A program made the translations under genes and the position numbers. Positions 54,900-64,000 of a stretch of 64,000 bases of DNA are shown here, piece after piece. The stretch is from Schumannella luteola (lineage in GTDB: Bacteria > Actinomycetota > Actinomycetes > Actinomycetales > Microbacteriaceae). The notes under the pieces were generated by a model, which saw only the letters and a program-made list of their open reading frames with translations, was not told the origin of the DNA and ran no database searches. The stretch covers positions 3,472,001-3,536,000 of the forward strand of contig NZ_JACBZY010000001.1 of assembly GCF_013408685.1 (NCBI RefSeq). Reading direction: 5' to 3'. How positions within the stretch are numbered: position 1 is the stretch's first letter; every line of letters starts with the position of its first letter.

Positions 54900-54949
54900 T
54901 TGCCCGCTTCCGCGGCAACGAGAACTCAGCTCACCGCGGAAGTGGGCAA
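54900..54949. repeat. 50-bp palindromic repeat, copy 2
   Basis: Arms TTGCCCGCTTCCGCGG (54900-54915) and CCGCGGAAGTGGGCAA (54934-54949), 18-nt loop with GAACTC at the same position (54922-54927) as in copy 1. One G-T type difference in the left arm. Confidence 0.9.
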
Positions 54950-54995
54950 CTCGGAAATCGGGGCGAGTCCGCGGCAGGCCCGGGGACGTCGCATG

Positions 54996-55032
54996 ACGAG
55001 GGGCCCGCATCCGGTGGATGCGGGCCCCTCGT
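54996..55032 (-). terminator. Terminator of the sucCD operon
   Basis: Perfect 17-bp arms (54996-55012 and 55016-55032) with a GGT loop, about 40 bp after the sucD stop codon. Confidence 0.8.
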
Positions 55033-55072
55033 CCGCGAGTGCGAGCCGCGGTCGGCTCGACGCGGGCGCGGC

Positions 55073-57174
<2,102 letters not shown>

Positions 57175-57223
57175 GCTGGCTGCTTCTTCCTTGCGCGTCG
57201 GAGTCGTCGGGGAACAGCCGGTA

Positions 57224-57253
57224 TCTCGACATAGAGATAGTTCGACATCAAGA
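57224..57253. promoter_or_regulatory. Two TCTCGACAT-type palindromes upstream of sucC
   Basis: Site A (57224-57237) reads TCTCGACATAGAGA within a TATCTC...GAGATA palindrome. Site B (57240-57253) reads GTTCGACATCAAGA, 11 of 14 identical to the icd site. Start-to-start spacing is 16 bp. Confidence 0.65.
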
Positions 57254-57346
57254 GATATCGGCGGCACCAACCCTAGCGCTCCCGCGCGACTGCTTCGTGC
57301 GCGGGCGCCCAGGTTCGACGCGCGGGGTGCGCCGTACGATCGCGGC

Positions 57347-58111
57347 GTGAGAGCTGCCCGCGACTGGCCGGAGTACGCCGCCGACGGCGCTCTCGTGCTG
57401 GGCGGCGCGGCCGCGATCCTGCTGCAGCTGGGCGACCCGGTGGTCGCCCGCGGGGTGGCCGCGCACAGCGCCTTCGCGCGCGATCCGCTGCGTCGGCTCG
57501 AGCACACGCTCGCCTATGTCTATGCGGTGTCGCTCGGCGACGACGAGCTCGAGCGCCTCGTCGCCGGCATGGTCGACGGCGCCCACTCGGGCGTGCCGGG
57601 AGCCCGCGACGCCGCGCACCAGATCTGGGTCGCGGCGACGCTGTGCTGGACCGGGATGCGCACGCATGCGCTGCTGCGCGGTGCGATCACAGCGGAGCTG
57701 GCCGACGAGATCGTCGCCCGCAGCGAGCGTCTCGCGACGGCGCTACAGACGCGGCCGGGCGCCTGGCCACGCGACCGCACCGCTTTCGCCGACTACTGGG
57801 ATGCGCGCATACCGGCCCTCGAGATCGGCCCCGAGGCCCGCGAGGTCGCCGGGCAGCTGCTGCACCCGACCGCGCTGCCGTGGTGGGCGCGGCCCGCGAT
57901 GCCGATCGTGCGCGCGCTGACGCCCGCGCTGCTGCCGCCGACCGTGCGCGAGGCCTACGGCCTGCCGCTGCGTCGGGGGCGTGCGGCTCTCGCGCTCGCG
58001 CTCGTGCGCGCGCTTCTCGCCCTCGCCCCGCGACGCCTGAGCGAGCTGCCATCACGGCATGTGCTCGAACGACTACGGCGCCACGCCGCCCGCCGGAGCG
58101 GGAAGGCGTGA
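57347..58111 (+). CDS. Oxygenase MpaB-family protein (DUF2236)
   Basis: A 254-residue protein. GTG start with TACGAT ending six bases upstream. Features: [57 protein letters not shown], then [25 protein letters not shown], typical of the DUF2236 family. The family His ligands are visible in AHSAF and GAHSG. Members include rubber oxygenase LcpR-like and mycophenolic-acid pathway MpaB-like enzymes. No substrate can be assigned. It is divergent from sucC. Confidence 0.8.
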   Translation: MRAARDWPEYAADGALVLGGAAAILLQLGDPVVARGVAAHSAFARDPLRRLEHTLAYVYAVSLGDDELERLVAGMVDGAHSGVPGARDAAHQIWVAATLCWTGMRTHALLRGAITAELADEIVARSERLATALQTRPGAWPRDRTAFADYWDARIPALEIGPEAREVAGQLLHPTALPWWARPAMPIVRALTPALLPPTVREAYGLPLRRGRAALALALVRALLALAPRRLSELPSRHVLERLRRHAARRSGKA

Positions 58112-58164
58112 CTCCGCAGTGAGAGAGCCGGTTCGCGCACCGAGACGATCGCGAGCCGGGTGGA

Positions 58165-58545
58165 TCAGGCCGCAGGCCCCGAGCTGATGTAGATGCCCGC
58201 GTTCGAGGCGGCGCCGCCGATCGCATCCACCAGCTGGCCGTAGGCGGCGTCGGTCTTCGAGACGCCGATCGCGCCGCCCTTGAGGAAGCTCGCGCCGCCG
58301 TCGCGGTCGACGCGCACGGTGAGGTTGCCCGACTCGTCGTGGGCGTAGGCGACGACGAAGGCGACGTGGAAGTCGTCACCCGAGAGGGCGCCGAGCCAGA
58401 AGGTCTTGGTCTTGTTGCCGCGGCTGAGTCGGTGAGCGCCGTTCGGCAGCACCTCGGCCGCGTAGCCGAGCGACGACACCGTGTTCGCGACGAGGGTGGA
58501 GGCGGCGGTGCTGTCGCCGCCGAGGGTGAAGAGGGTGCCGGCCAT
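58165..58545 (-). CDS. Hypothetical protein
   Basis: A 126-residue protein of unknown function. ATG (complement of 58543-58545) has GGAG four bases upstream. The sequence is a compact alpha/beta mix: MAGTLFTLGGDSTAAST, a strand-rich centre FWLGALSGDDFHVAFVVAYAHDESGNLTVRVDRDGG, and a C-terminal helix-rich DAAYGQLVDAIGGAASNAGI. No signal peptide, membrane segment or known motif. It converges on the MpaB-like gene. Confidence 0.65.
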   Translation of the reverse strand: MAGTLFTLGGDSTAASTLVANTVSSLGYAAEVLPNGAHRLSRGNKTKTFWLGALSGDDFHVAFVVAYAHDESGNLTVRVDRDGGASFLKGGAIGVSKTDAAYGQLVDAIGGAASNAGIYISSGPAA

Positions 58546-58741
58546 GATGCTCCAGATGCTTGCGACGTGCGCGCACGTCGATGGTGGTGGTGTCACCGCG
58601 ACGGGGCAGCCGCGGCGCCGATGCCGCGAGCTCCCCCGAGGATGCAGAGCGGCGTTTCGCTCACATTAGCGCCGGGATGCGCGACCGCGCGATGGGCAGC
58701 TCTGCCCGCGCGCATCCGGAGCGGGGTCCTAGGCTGGCGCG

Positions 58742-59998
58742 GTGAGATTCGCCGCGCTGCGCGCCCCCTGGTACCGCGGCTATCTGATCGGCGGCATCCT
58801 GCTCATGTCGGGCGACCACGTCGAGCACGCGATCACCTACTTCGTCATGTGGCAGAAGTTCCAGTCGCCGGTGCTCGCGGGCTTCGCGACGATCAGCCAC
58901 TGGGTGCCGTTCCTGCTCGGCGCGATCCCCTTCGGCCACATCGCCGACCGCTTCGACAACCGGCGCATCATCCAGGCCTCGTGCGTGCTCTTCGCGCTCG
59001 TGTCGGTGGCCTGGGCGGTGCTGATCGGCACGAACACGCTGCAGCCCTGGCACTGTGTGATCCTGCTCGTGCTGCACGGGCTCTCCGGTGCGTTCTGGAA
59101 CCCCGCCGACCAGCTCATGCTCTACGACATGGTCGGCCCCGAAGTGCTGCCGAGCGGGGTGCGGCTGATGGCGACCGGACTGAACCTCGGCATGCTGGCC
59201 GGCCCCGCGCTGGGGGCGACGCTGCTCGCGATCCCCGCGATCGGACCGGTCTGGGGCATGGCGCTCAACGTGCTGCTCTACGTGCCGTTCTTCGTCTACC
59301 TCGCGATCACGCCGGTCACCGGGCATCGGCGCCGACGGGTCGCGCCGCCGCGGATGCGCTTCCGCGATCTCGTCGGCGTGCTGCGCGAGGTGCCGCGCTA
59401 CCCGGCGATCCTGCTGATGATGCTCACCCAGGGCGCGGTTGGCCTCTTCATCGGCACCGCGCTGCTGCCACTGCTGCCCGACTTCGGCCGGCTGCTCGGG
59501 CAGGACCAGGGGCCCGGCTATATCCTGCTGCTCATCGCCATGTCGACCGGCGCCGTCGCCGGCGGGCTCGGGATGGAGGCGCTCGGTCGCATCGCCGCGA
59601 GCACCCGCGCCGCGATCGTCGCCTCGGCGCTGTTCGGTCTCGGGGTGCTCGTCTTCGCGGTCTCGCGCAGCTTCCCGCTCTCGCTCGCGGCACTCGTACT
59701 GGCCGGCCTCGGCAACCTCGTCGGCGCCTCGACCGCGCAGACGGTCGTGCAGCTCGCGGCACCCGAGGACCGCCGCGGCGCCTTCATCGGCGCGTTCGGG
59801 ATGGCCGCGAACGGCTTCCGCGCCGGCAGCGGCATCGTCGTGGGCGGGCTGAGCGCGCTCATCGGCGTCGCGGGCGGCGTCGCTGTCGGCGCCGGGGCGC
59901 TGCTCGTCGTCGCGGTCGTGCTGCTGGTCGTCGTCACGCTGCGGCGCCGTCGCGGAGACAGGTCGGTCGACCCGGCGCGCGAGGTCGCCCTCGACTGA
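58742..59998 (+). CDS. Major facilitator superfamily transporter
   Basis: A 418-residue transporter with 12 hydrophobic segments. The MFS loop-2/3 motif reads GHIADRFDNRRII (G-x-x-x-D-R-x-x-x-R-R). The N-terminal YLIGGILLMSGDHVEHAITYFVMWQKFQSPVLAG and WNPADQLMLYDMVGPEVLPSGVRL are like EntS/MefA-type exporters. GTG start with TAGGCT six bases upstream, so probably leaderless. The substrate is unknown; export is more likely than import. Confidence 0.85.
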   Translation: MRFAALRAPWYRGYLIGGILLMSGDHVEHAITYFVMWQKFQSPVLAGFATISHWVPFLLGAIPFGHIADRFDNRRIIQASCVLFALVSVAWAVLIGTNTLQPWHCVILLVLHGLSGAFWNPADQLMLYDMVGPEVLPSGVRLMATGLNLGMLAGPALGATLLAIPAIGPVWGMALNVLLYVPFFVYLAITPVTGHRRRRVAPPRMRFRDLVGVLREVPRYPAILLMMLTQGAVGLFIGTALLPLLPDFGRLLGQDQGPGYILLLIAMSTGAVAGGLGMEALGRIAASTRAAIVASALFGLGVLVFAVSRSFPLSLAALVLAGLGNLVGASTAQTVVQLAAPEDRRGAFIGAFGMAANGFRAGSGIVVGGLSALIGVAGGVAVGAGALLVVAVVLLVVVTLRRRRGDRSVDPAREVALD

Positions 59999-60042
59999 GG
60001 TCCCGCTCGACCGACGACCCGACGCGCGAGGTCACGCTCGAC
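59968..60042. repeat. 28-bp direct repeat spanning the MFS stop codon
   Basis: 59968-59995 (the last codons of the MFS gene) recurs at 60015-60042, 25 of 28 identical, beyond the stop. It looks like a small duplication of the gene end. Confidence 0.75.
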
Positions 60043-60091
60043 CGACGACACGGCGCCGCCCACCGCGCAGGCGAACGTCAGCTGACGAGCT

Positions 60092-60586
60092 TCAGCGCGG
60101 CTGCGCGGCGATCGGTCCCGAGAATCGTCCCGGGTTGGCGACCGTGAAGGTCGGCGCCTCGAGCCCGGCGGTGAGCGCCTGGCCGACGGCAGCGGCCAGA
60201 TCGGCGCGCTCGGGGAAGGGCTGCGGAACGCGCTCGGCCTCGCCGATCGCGAGCTGCCCCACGAGCTGCATGGTCACGCCGCCCTGCTGGCCGACGCCGG
60301 TCAGCGGCGCGAGGCCGGTGCCCGGCAGCATCACGATCTCCTGCTCGGCCGGGTTCGCCGACAGCACGCCGATCTCGCGGGCGGTCAACGACACGATCGC
60401 GAGCAGCACCGGCGCGGTGAAGTTCTCGCTGGCGACACGGGCGTCGAGCGAGCCCGAGAAGGGCTGCGCGGCGACGATCGGGCCGCCGAGCCCCTCGGGC
60501 GCCCCGCGCCAGACGATGCCGCTGAACTGCGGCAGCTTCTGGATGATCGGCAGCAGCTGCTCGATCGGCGGCGGAGTCGTGCTCAT
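60092..60586 (-). CDS. Small protein with an ADP-ribosyltransferase (R-S-E) signature
   Basis: A 164-residue soluble protein without signal peptide. Residues fit the three catalytic motifs of the R-S-E ADP-ribosyltransferase fold in order and spacing: Arg27 in GIVWRG; Ser44-Gly-Ser46 in QPFSGSLDARVASENF, the STS strand followed by an A-x-x-F helix; and Glu81-Gln-Glu83 in SANPAEQEIVMLPGT, the E-x-E followed by the usual LPGT. The E-x-E form usually means Arg-specific transfer. STS is SGS here. A TAGGGT box six bases before the ATG predicts a leaderless mRNA. It is next to pcrA, with no obvious immunity or cofactor gene. Confidence 0.6.
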   Translation of the reverse strand: MSTTPPPIEQLLPIIQKLPQFSGIVWRGAPEGLGGPIVAAQPFSGSLDARVASENFTAPVLLAIVSLTAREIGVLSANPAEQEIVMLPGTGLAPLTGVGQQGGVTMQLVGQLAIGEAERVPQPFPERADLAAAVGQALTAGLEAPTFTVANPGRFSGPIAAQPR

Positions 60587-60758
60587 GCCGACACCCTAGC
60601 TTCCCCGGCCCGCGAGACCGCGGCCCCTGTTCGTGCCACAGCACCGTACGTCGCAGCTCGCATCGACATCCCCCTGTCTCCGGCGGACGCCCGTCGGGTC
60701 GGGCTCCGCACATCCCACTCCCCGATCGCCTCCGCGACCGGATCCGTCACCTCGCGCG

Positions 60759-63149
60759 TCAGAGCTTCTCGATCGGCGCGATCTTGATGAGCAGCTTCTT
60801 GCGGCCGGCCGTGTCGAACAGCACCTCGGCGATCGACTTCGGGCCCTGGCCGGTCACGCCGGTGACGCGCCCCTCGCCGAAGTCGGCGTGGCGGATGCGG
60901 TCGCCGGTCGCGAGCGTCAGGTCGCCGTTGTCGCGCACCTTCGCGGTGACGGCGTTCGCCCATTCGCGCTTCTCGCGGTTCGGTGCCGGCGGCAGCGACG
61001 TGCCGTAGCTGAAGCGGTCGCCGGAGTCGCGGCGGGCGTTGAGCGCCCGCGGCTGGCTGCCGCCGCGCGAGTTCGCGAATCCGGGCGACTGCCGCCACTC
61101 GATCAGCTCGGCCGGCACCTCCTGCAGATAGCGGCTCGGCAGCGCGACGGTGGTGTCGCCGAACTGCGACCGCTGCATCGCGAGCGAGAAGAACAGGCGG
61201 CGCTTGGCGCGGGTGACGCCGACGTAGAACAGGCGGCGCTCCTCCTGCACTCCCCCGGGCTCGCCGGCCGACATCTGGTGCGGAAGCAGCCCCTCCTCGA
61301 TCCCGGTCAGGAAGACGGTGTCGTACTCGAGGCCCTTGGCGGTGTGCAGGGTCATGATCGACACCGAGCCGTCGGTGTCGTCGATCTCGTCGGCGGCGGC
61401 GAGCAGCGCCACGTTGGTGAGGAACTCGATGAGGGTGCCCTCGGGGTTCTGCTTGCGGAACTCCTTGGTCTGCGCGAGCAGCTCCTCGAGGTTCTCGGCG
61501 CGCGCCTCGTCCTGTGCGTCGCGCGTCGCGCGCAGCCCGGTGACGTAGCCGGTGCGCTCCATGAGCAGCGCGAAGATGTCGGCCGGGGCGGCGGTGAGCG
61601 CCTGACCGGAGGCCTCGTCGAGCAGGTCGACGAGAGTGCGGATCGCGCCCGTCACCTTGGGCCCGAGCCCGAGCTGCTCGACGTCGCGCAGCGCATCCCG
61701 CAGCGGCATGCCCTCGCGATCGGCGTGCGCCTGCAGCGTCGCCTCGGTGGCCGGGCCGATGCCACGGCGGGGCACGTTGAGCACGCGCCGCAGCGCCAGG
61801 TCGTCGGCGGGGTTGACGACCTGGATCAGGTAGGCCATCGCATCCTTGATCTCGGCGCGCTCGAAGAACTTCGTGCCGCCGGGGATGCGGTACGGCAGCG
61901 CCGAGCGGATGAAGATCTCTTCCAGCGGACGGGTCTGCGAGTTCGTGCGCACGAAGACGGCCATGTCGTTGAGCGAGGTGCCCGCCGTGCGCAGCTTGTC
62001 GATCTCGTCGGCGACGAACTGGGCCTCGTCGTGCGCCGAGTAGCCGGTGTAGCCGGTGATCTTGTCGCCGGCGCCGATCGTCGTGAAGAGGTTCTTCGCG
62101 GTGCGGTCGAAGTTGTTGCCGATGACCGCGTTGGCCGCGTCGAGGATGTTCTGCGTCGAGCGGTAGTTCTGCTCGAGCAGGATCGTCTTCGCCTCGGGGA
62201 AGTCGCGTTCGAACTCGACGATGTTGCGGATGTCGGCGCCGCGGAAGGCGTAGATCGACTGGTCGGAGTCGCCGACGACGGTGAGCGAGGCGGGCGCGAT
62301 CGACCCGTCGGCCTCGAGCCGGGTGCGGGTGTCGGCGGGCACGTTCTGCGGCTTGACCGCGCGCACGAGCTCGCGGATGAGCGCGTACTGGGCGTGGTTC
62401 GTGTCCTGGTACTCGTCGACGAGCACATAGCGGAAGCGGCGCTGGTAGAGCGCGGCGACCTCGGGGAAGGCGCGGAACAGGTAGACGGTCTGCGCGATCA
62501 GGTCGTCGAAGTCGAAGGCCTTGGCCCGGGCGAGACCCTCGCTGTAGCGGCGGAACACCTCGAGGAAGGCCGACTCCTTGGGGTCGTCGACGTTGGCGCC
62601 CCGGGCGAAGCTCTCGGCATCCGTCAGCTCGTTCTTGAGCTTCGAGATGCGCCCGGCGACGCTCGACACGGTCAGCCCGAGGGTGTCGGCCTCGAGCTCC
62701 TTGAGGATGCGCTTGATGAGGGCACGACTGTCGGCCGAGTCGTAGATCGTGAAGCTCGGCGAGAGGCCGAAGGCCTCGGCCTGCCGACGCAGGATGCGCA
62801 CGCAGGCGGAGTGGAAGGTCGAGATCCACATGCCCTGCGCGGCGTCGCCGACGAGTCCGTGGATGCGCTCGCGCATCTCGGCGGCGGCCTTGTTGGTGAA
62901 GGTGATGGCGAGGATCTGGCTGGGCCAGGCCTCGCGGGTGTCGAGCAGACCGGCGATGCGGCGGGTCAGCACGCTCGTCTTGCCCGAACCGGCTCCGGCG
63001 ACGATCAGCAGGGCCCGTCCGCGGTAGAGCACGGCCTCCCGCTGCTGCGGATTGAGCCCGGCGAGCAGGCGCTCGTCGACCTCGGACGATCCGCCGAAGG
63101 AGGAGGTGGTCGGGTGGTCGGGCTCGAAGCCGTCGAGGACGAAGCTCAT
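60759..63149 (-). CDS. pcrA: ATP-dependent DNA helicase PcrA/UvrD
   Basis: A 796-residue superfamily-1A 3'-5' helicase for repair and replication-fork maintenance. Walker A AGAGSGKT (Lys57), motif Ia AITFTNKAAAEM, motif II VLVDEYQDTN, motif III VVGDSDQSIYAFRGAD, motif IV EQNYRST, motif V SVSIMTLHTAKGLEYDTVFL and motif VI RRLFYVGVTRAKRRL are all intact. The C-terminal Tudor-like domain (DRIRHADFGEGRVTGVTGQG ... KKLLIKIAPIEKL) that contacts RNA polymerase is complete. A TAGACT box lies nine bases before the ATG. It is part of the conserved pcrA-sucCD neighbourhood. Confidence 0.97.
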   Translation of the reverse strand: MSFVLDGFEPDHPTTSSFGGSSEVDERLLAGLNPQQREAVLYRGRALLIVAGAGSGKTSVLTRRIAGLLDTREAWPSQILAITFTNKAAAEMRERIHGLVGDAAQGMWISTFHSACVRILRRQAEAFGLSPSFTIYDSADSRALIKRILKELEADTLGLTVSSVAGRISKLKNELTDAESFARGANVDDPKESAFLEVFRRYSEGLARAKAFDFDDLIAQTVYLFRAFPEVAALYQRRFRYVLVDEYQDTNHAQYALIRELVRAVKPQNVPADTRTRLEADGSIAPASLTVVGDSDQSIYAFRGADIRNIVEFERDFPEAKTILLEQNYRSTQNILDAANAVIGNNFDRTAKNLFTTIGAGDKITGYTGYSAHDEAQFVADEIDKLRTAGTSLNDMAVFVRTNSQTRPLEEIFIRSALPYRIPGGTKFFERAEIKDAMAYLIQVVNPADDLALRRVLNVPRRGIGPATEATLQAHADREGMPLRDALRDVEQLGLGPKVTGAIRTLVDLLDEASGQALTAAPADIFALLMERTGYVTGLRATRDAQDEARAENLEELLAQTKEFRKQNPEGTLIEFLTNVALLAAADEIDDTDGSVSIMTLHTAKGLEYDTVFLTGIEEGLLPHQMSAGEPGGVQEERRLFYVGVTRAKRRLFFSLAMQRSQFGDTTVALPSRYLQEVPAELIEWRQSPGFANSRGGSQPRALNARRDSGDRFSYGTSLPPAPNREKREWANAVTAKVRDNGDLTLATGDRIRHADFGEGRVTGVTGQGPKSIAEVLFDTAGRKKLLIKIAPIEKL

Positions 63150-63253
63150 GTCCCGACGAGTCTAGGTGCGACCGCCGACGTGCGCGGGCGGGTCACGACC
63201 GGGCGGCGAAGGGCGCTCTCGGGTCTCTCAGGAGCCGCGGTCACCATGGCCGC

Positions 63254-63955
63254 ATGAGCGACGCCGCGAACCGACCGACGACCGCCCCGAGCTCCGCGGA
63301 CGCCGCGGAACTGCCCGCCGTCCCGGTGCGCTGGCTGCTCTTCGACGTCGGCGGGGTGATCGAGGTCGTCGACGACGCCGTCTGGCCGGGCCGGCTGCGC
63401 GAGCGCTGGGCCGCACGGCTCGGACTCGAGCCGGAGGAGTTCTCGCAGCGCCTCGCCGAGGCCGACCTGCCGGACGTCGCGACGACATCCGGGCAGGCGG
63501 AGGCCTACTGGAGCGGGATGGGCGCCGCGCTCGGCGCGTCACCGGAGCAGCTGGCCGAGCTGCGCGCCGACTTCTGGAACGAGTACTGCGGAACCGCCGA
63601 CGAGCCGCTGCTCGAGTTCCTGCGCACGCTGCACGGCCGGGTCGGACTCGCGATCCTGTCGAACTCCGGCGACGGCGCCCGCGAGGAGGAAGAGCGGCGC
63701 TTCGGCTTCGCGAGCCTCTTCGACCCGATCCTCTACAGCCACGAGATCGGCGTGAACAAGCCCGATCCGGAGGCCTTCCGGATCGCGCTGCGCGAGCTCG
63801 GGGCCGAGCCCGGCGAGGTGCTCTTCGTCGACAATTGGACTGACAACGTCAGCGCGGCCCGCGAGCTCGGACTGCGAGCGCACCTGCACGCCGACGGGCA
63901 GGCCGGCACCCCGGCGACGATCGCCGCGATCGAGGCCGCGCTGAGCGGGGCCTGA
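63254..63955 (+). CDS. HAD-superfamily hydrolase (subfamily IA)
   Basis: A 233-residue phosphatase-like protein. After a 25-residue disordered start, motif I reads LLFDVGGVIEVV; the nucleophile Asp is present but the usual second Asp is Gly, as in the YihX/glucose-1-phosphatase branch. Motif II is ILSNSGDG, motif III the Lys in GVNKPDPEAF, and motif IV VDNWTDNVSAARELG. The cap helices span about 45-120. Length is normal. The substrate is probably a small phosphomonoester, not identifiable here. Confidence 0.85.
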   Translation: MSDAANRPTTAPSSADAAELPAVPVRWLLFDVGGVIEVVDDAVWPGRLRERWAARLGLEPEEFSQRLAEADLPDVATTSGQAEAYWSGMGAALGASPEQLAELRADFWNEYCGTADEPLLEFLRTLHGRVGLAILSNSGDGAREEEERRFGFASLFDPILYSHEIGVNKPDPEAFRIALRELGAEPGEVLFVDNWTDNVSAARELGLRAHLHADGQAGTPATIAAIEAALSGA

Positions 63956-64000
63956 GCGGCGGGGCCGAGTCGCGAGGCCTGAGCAGCGAGGCCGAGTCGC

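Overview
The window is a very GC-rich chromosomal segment with dense, short-spaced genes, many GTG starts, and ATGA/GTGA stop-start overlaps. Promoter -10 boxes of the form TANNNT often sit only 6-7 nt before the start codon. Gene content and the conserved core block pcrA ... sucC-sucD ... DUF6350-purN-purH point to an actinobacterium, most likely a member of the Microbacteriaceae. I saw no rRNA, tRNA, CRISPR, insertion sequence or prophage, so this looks like ordinary chromosome with catabolic and accessory islands between core genes.

Layout. 1-3760 (minus): a sugar ABC importer (binding protein, two permeases) running into a GH38 alpha-mannosidase cut by the left edge. 3965-15456: an aminosugar region. 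It holds a ROK regulator divergent from nagA, a VOC protein with its HxlR regulator, and the minus-strand run ROK regulator - binding protein - two permeases - NagZ-type GH3 - ROK kinase - nagB. Together these import a GlcNAc-oligosaccharide, trim it, phosphorylate GlcNAc, deacetylate it and deaminate it to fructose-6-phosphate. 15623-19267 is a large secreted S8 protease. 19530-22492 is a three-gene flavin electron-transfer cassette: FMN-binding lipoprotein, ApbE flavin transferase, and an RnfD/NqrB-like membrane domain fused to a ferredoxin-reductase domain. 22524-29600 holds a chloramphenicol acetyltransferase, an Hsp20 gene under both a CIRCE and a HAIR element, two paralogous lipoproteins, icd, a GNAT protein, an alkyltransferase-like protein, a MarR regulator and a MATE exporter.

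29713-41310 is the most distinctive metabolic region. One 10.6-kb minus-strand array carries an OpuC-type (betaine/choline family) ABC importer, a formaldehyde-activating-enzyme (Fae) homologue, an enolase-superfamily enzyme, two aldehyde dehydrogenases, a beta-hydroxyacid dehydrogenase and an iron alcohol dehydrogenase. It is divergent from an IclR regulator, and a palindrome covers both -35 boxes. 41403-49448 has a heterodimeric ABC exporter preceded by a short leader ORF and hairpin, a two-component system, and a small peptide ORF translationally coupled to a RimK/MvdC-type ATP-grasp ligase, which is a candidate graspetide locus.

49529-63955 returns to core genes (purH, purN, DUF6350, sucD, sucC, pcrA). 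The accessory pieces there are a DUF4166 gene, a decayed DUF559 gene flanked by two copies of a 50-bp palindromic repeat, an MpaB-like oxygenase, an MFS transporter, a small protein with a full R-S-E ADP-ribosyltransferase signature, and a HAD phosphatase.

The strongest leads for undescribed biology are the putative peptide/ATP-grasp pair, the small ADP-ribosyltransferase-like protein, the Fae-containing catabolic operon, the leader-controlled exporter, and the structured repeat family. All functional assignments come from reading motifs and context; no database search was run.
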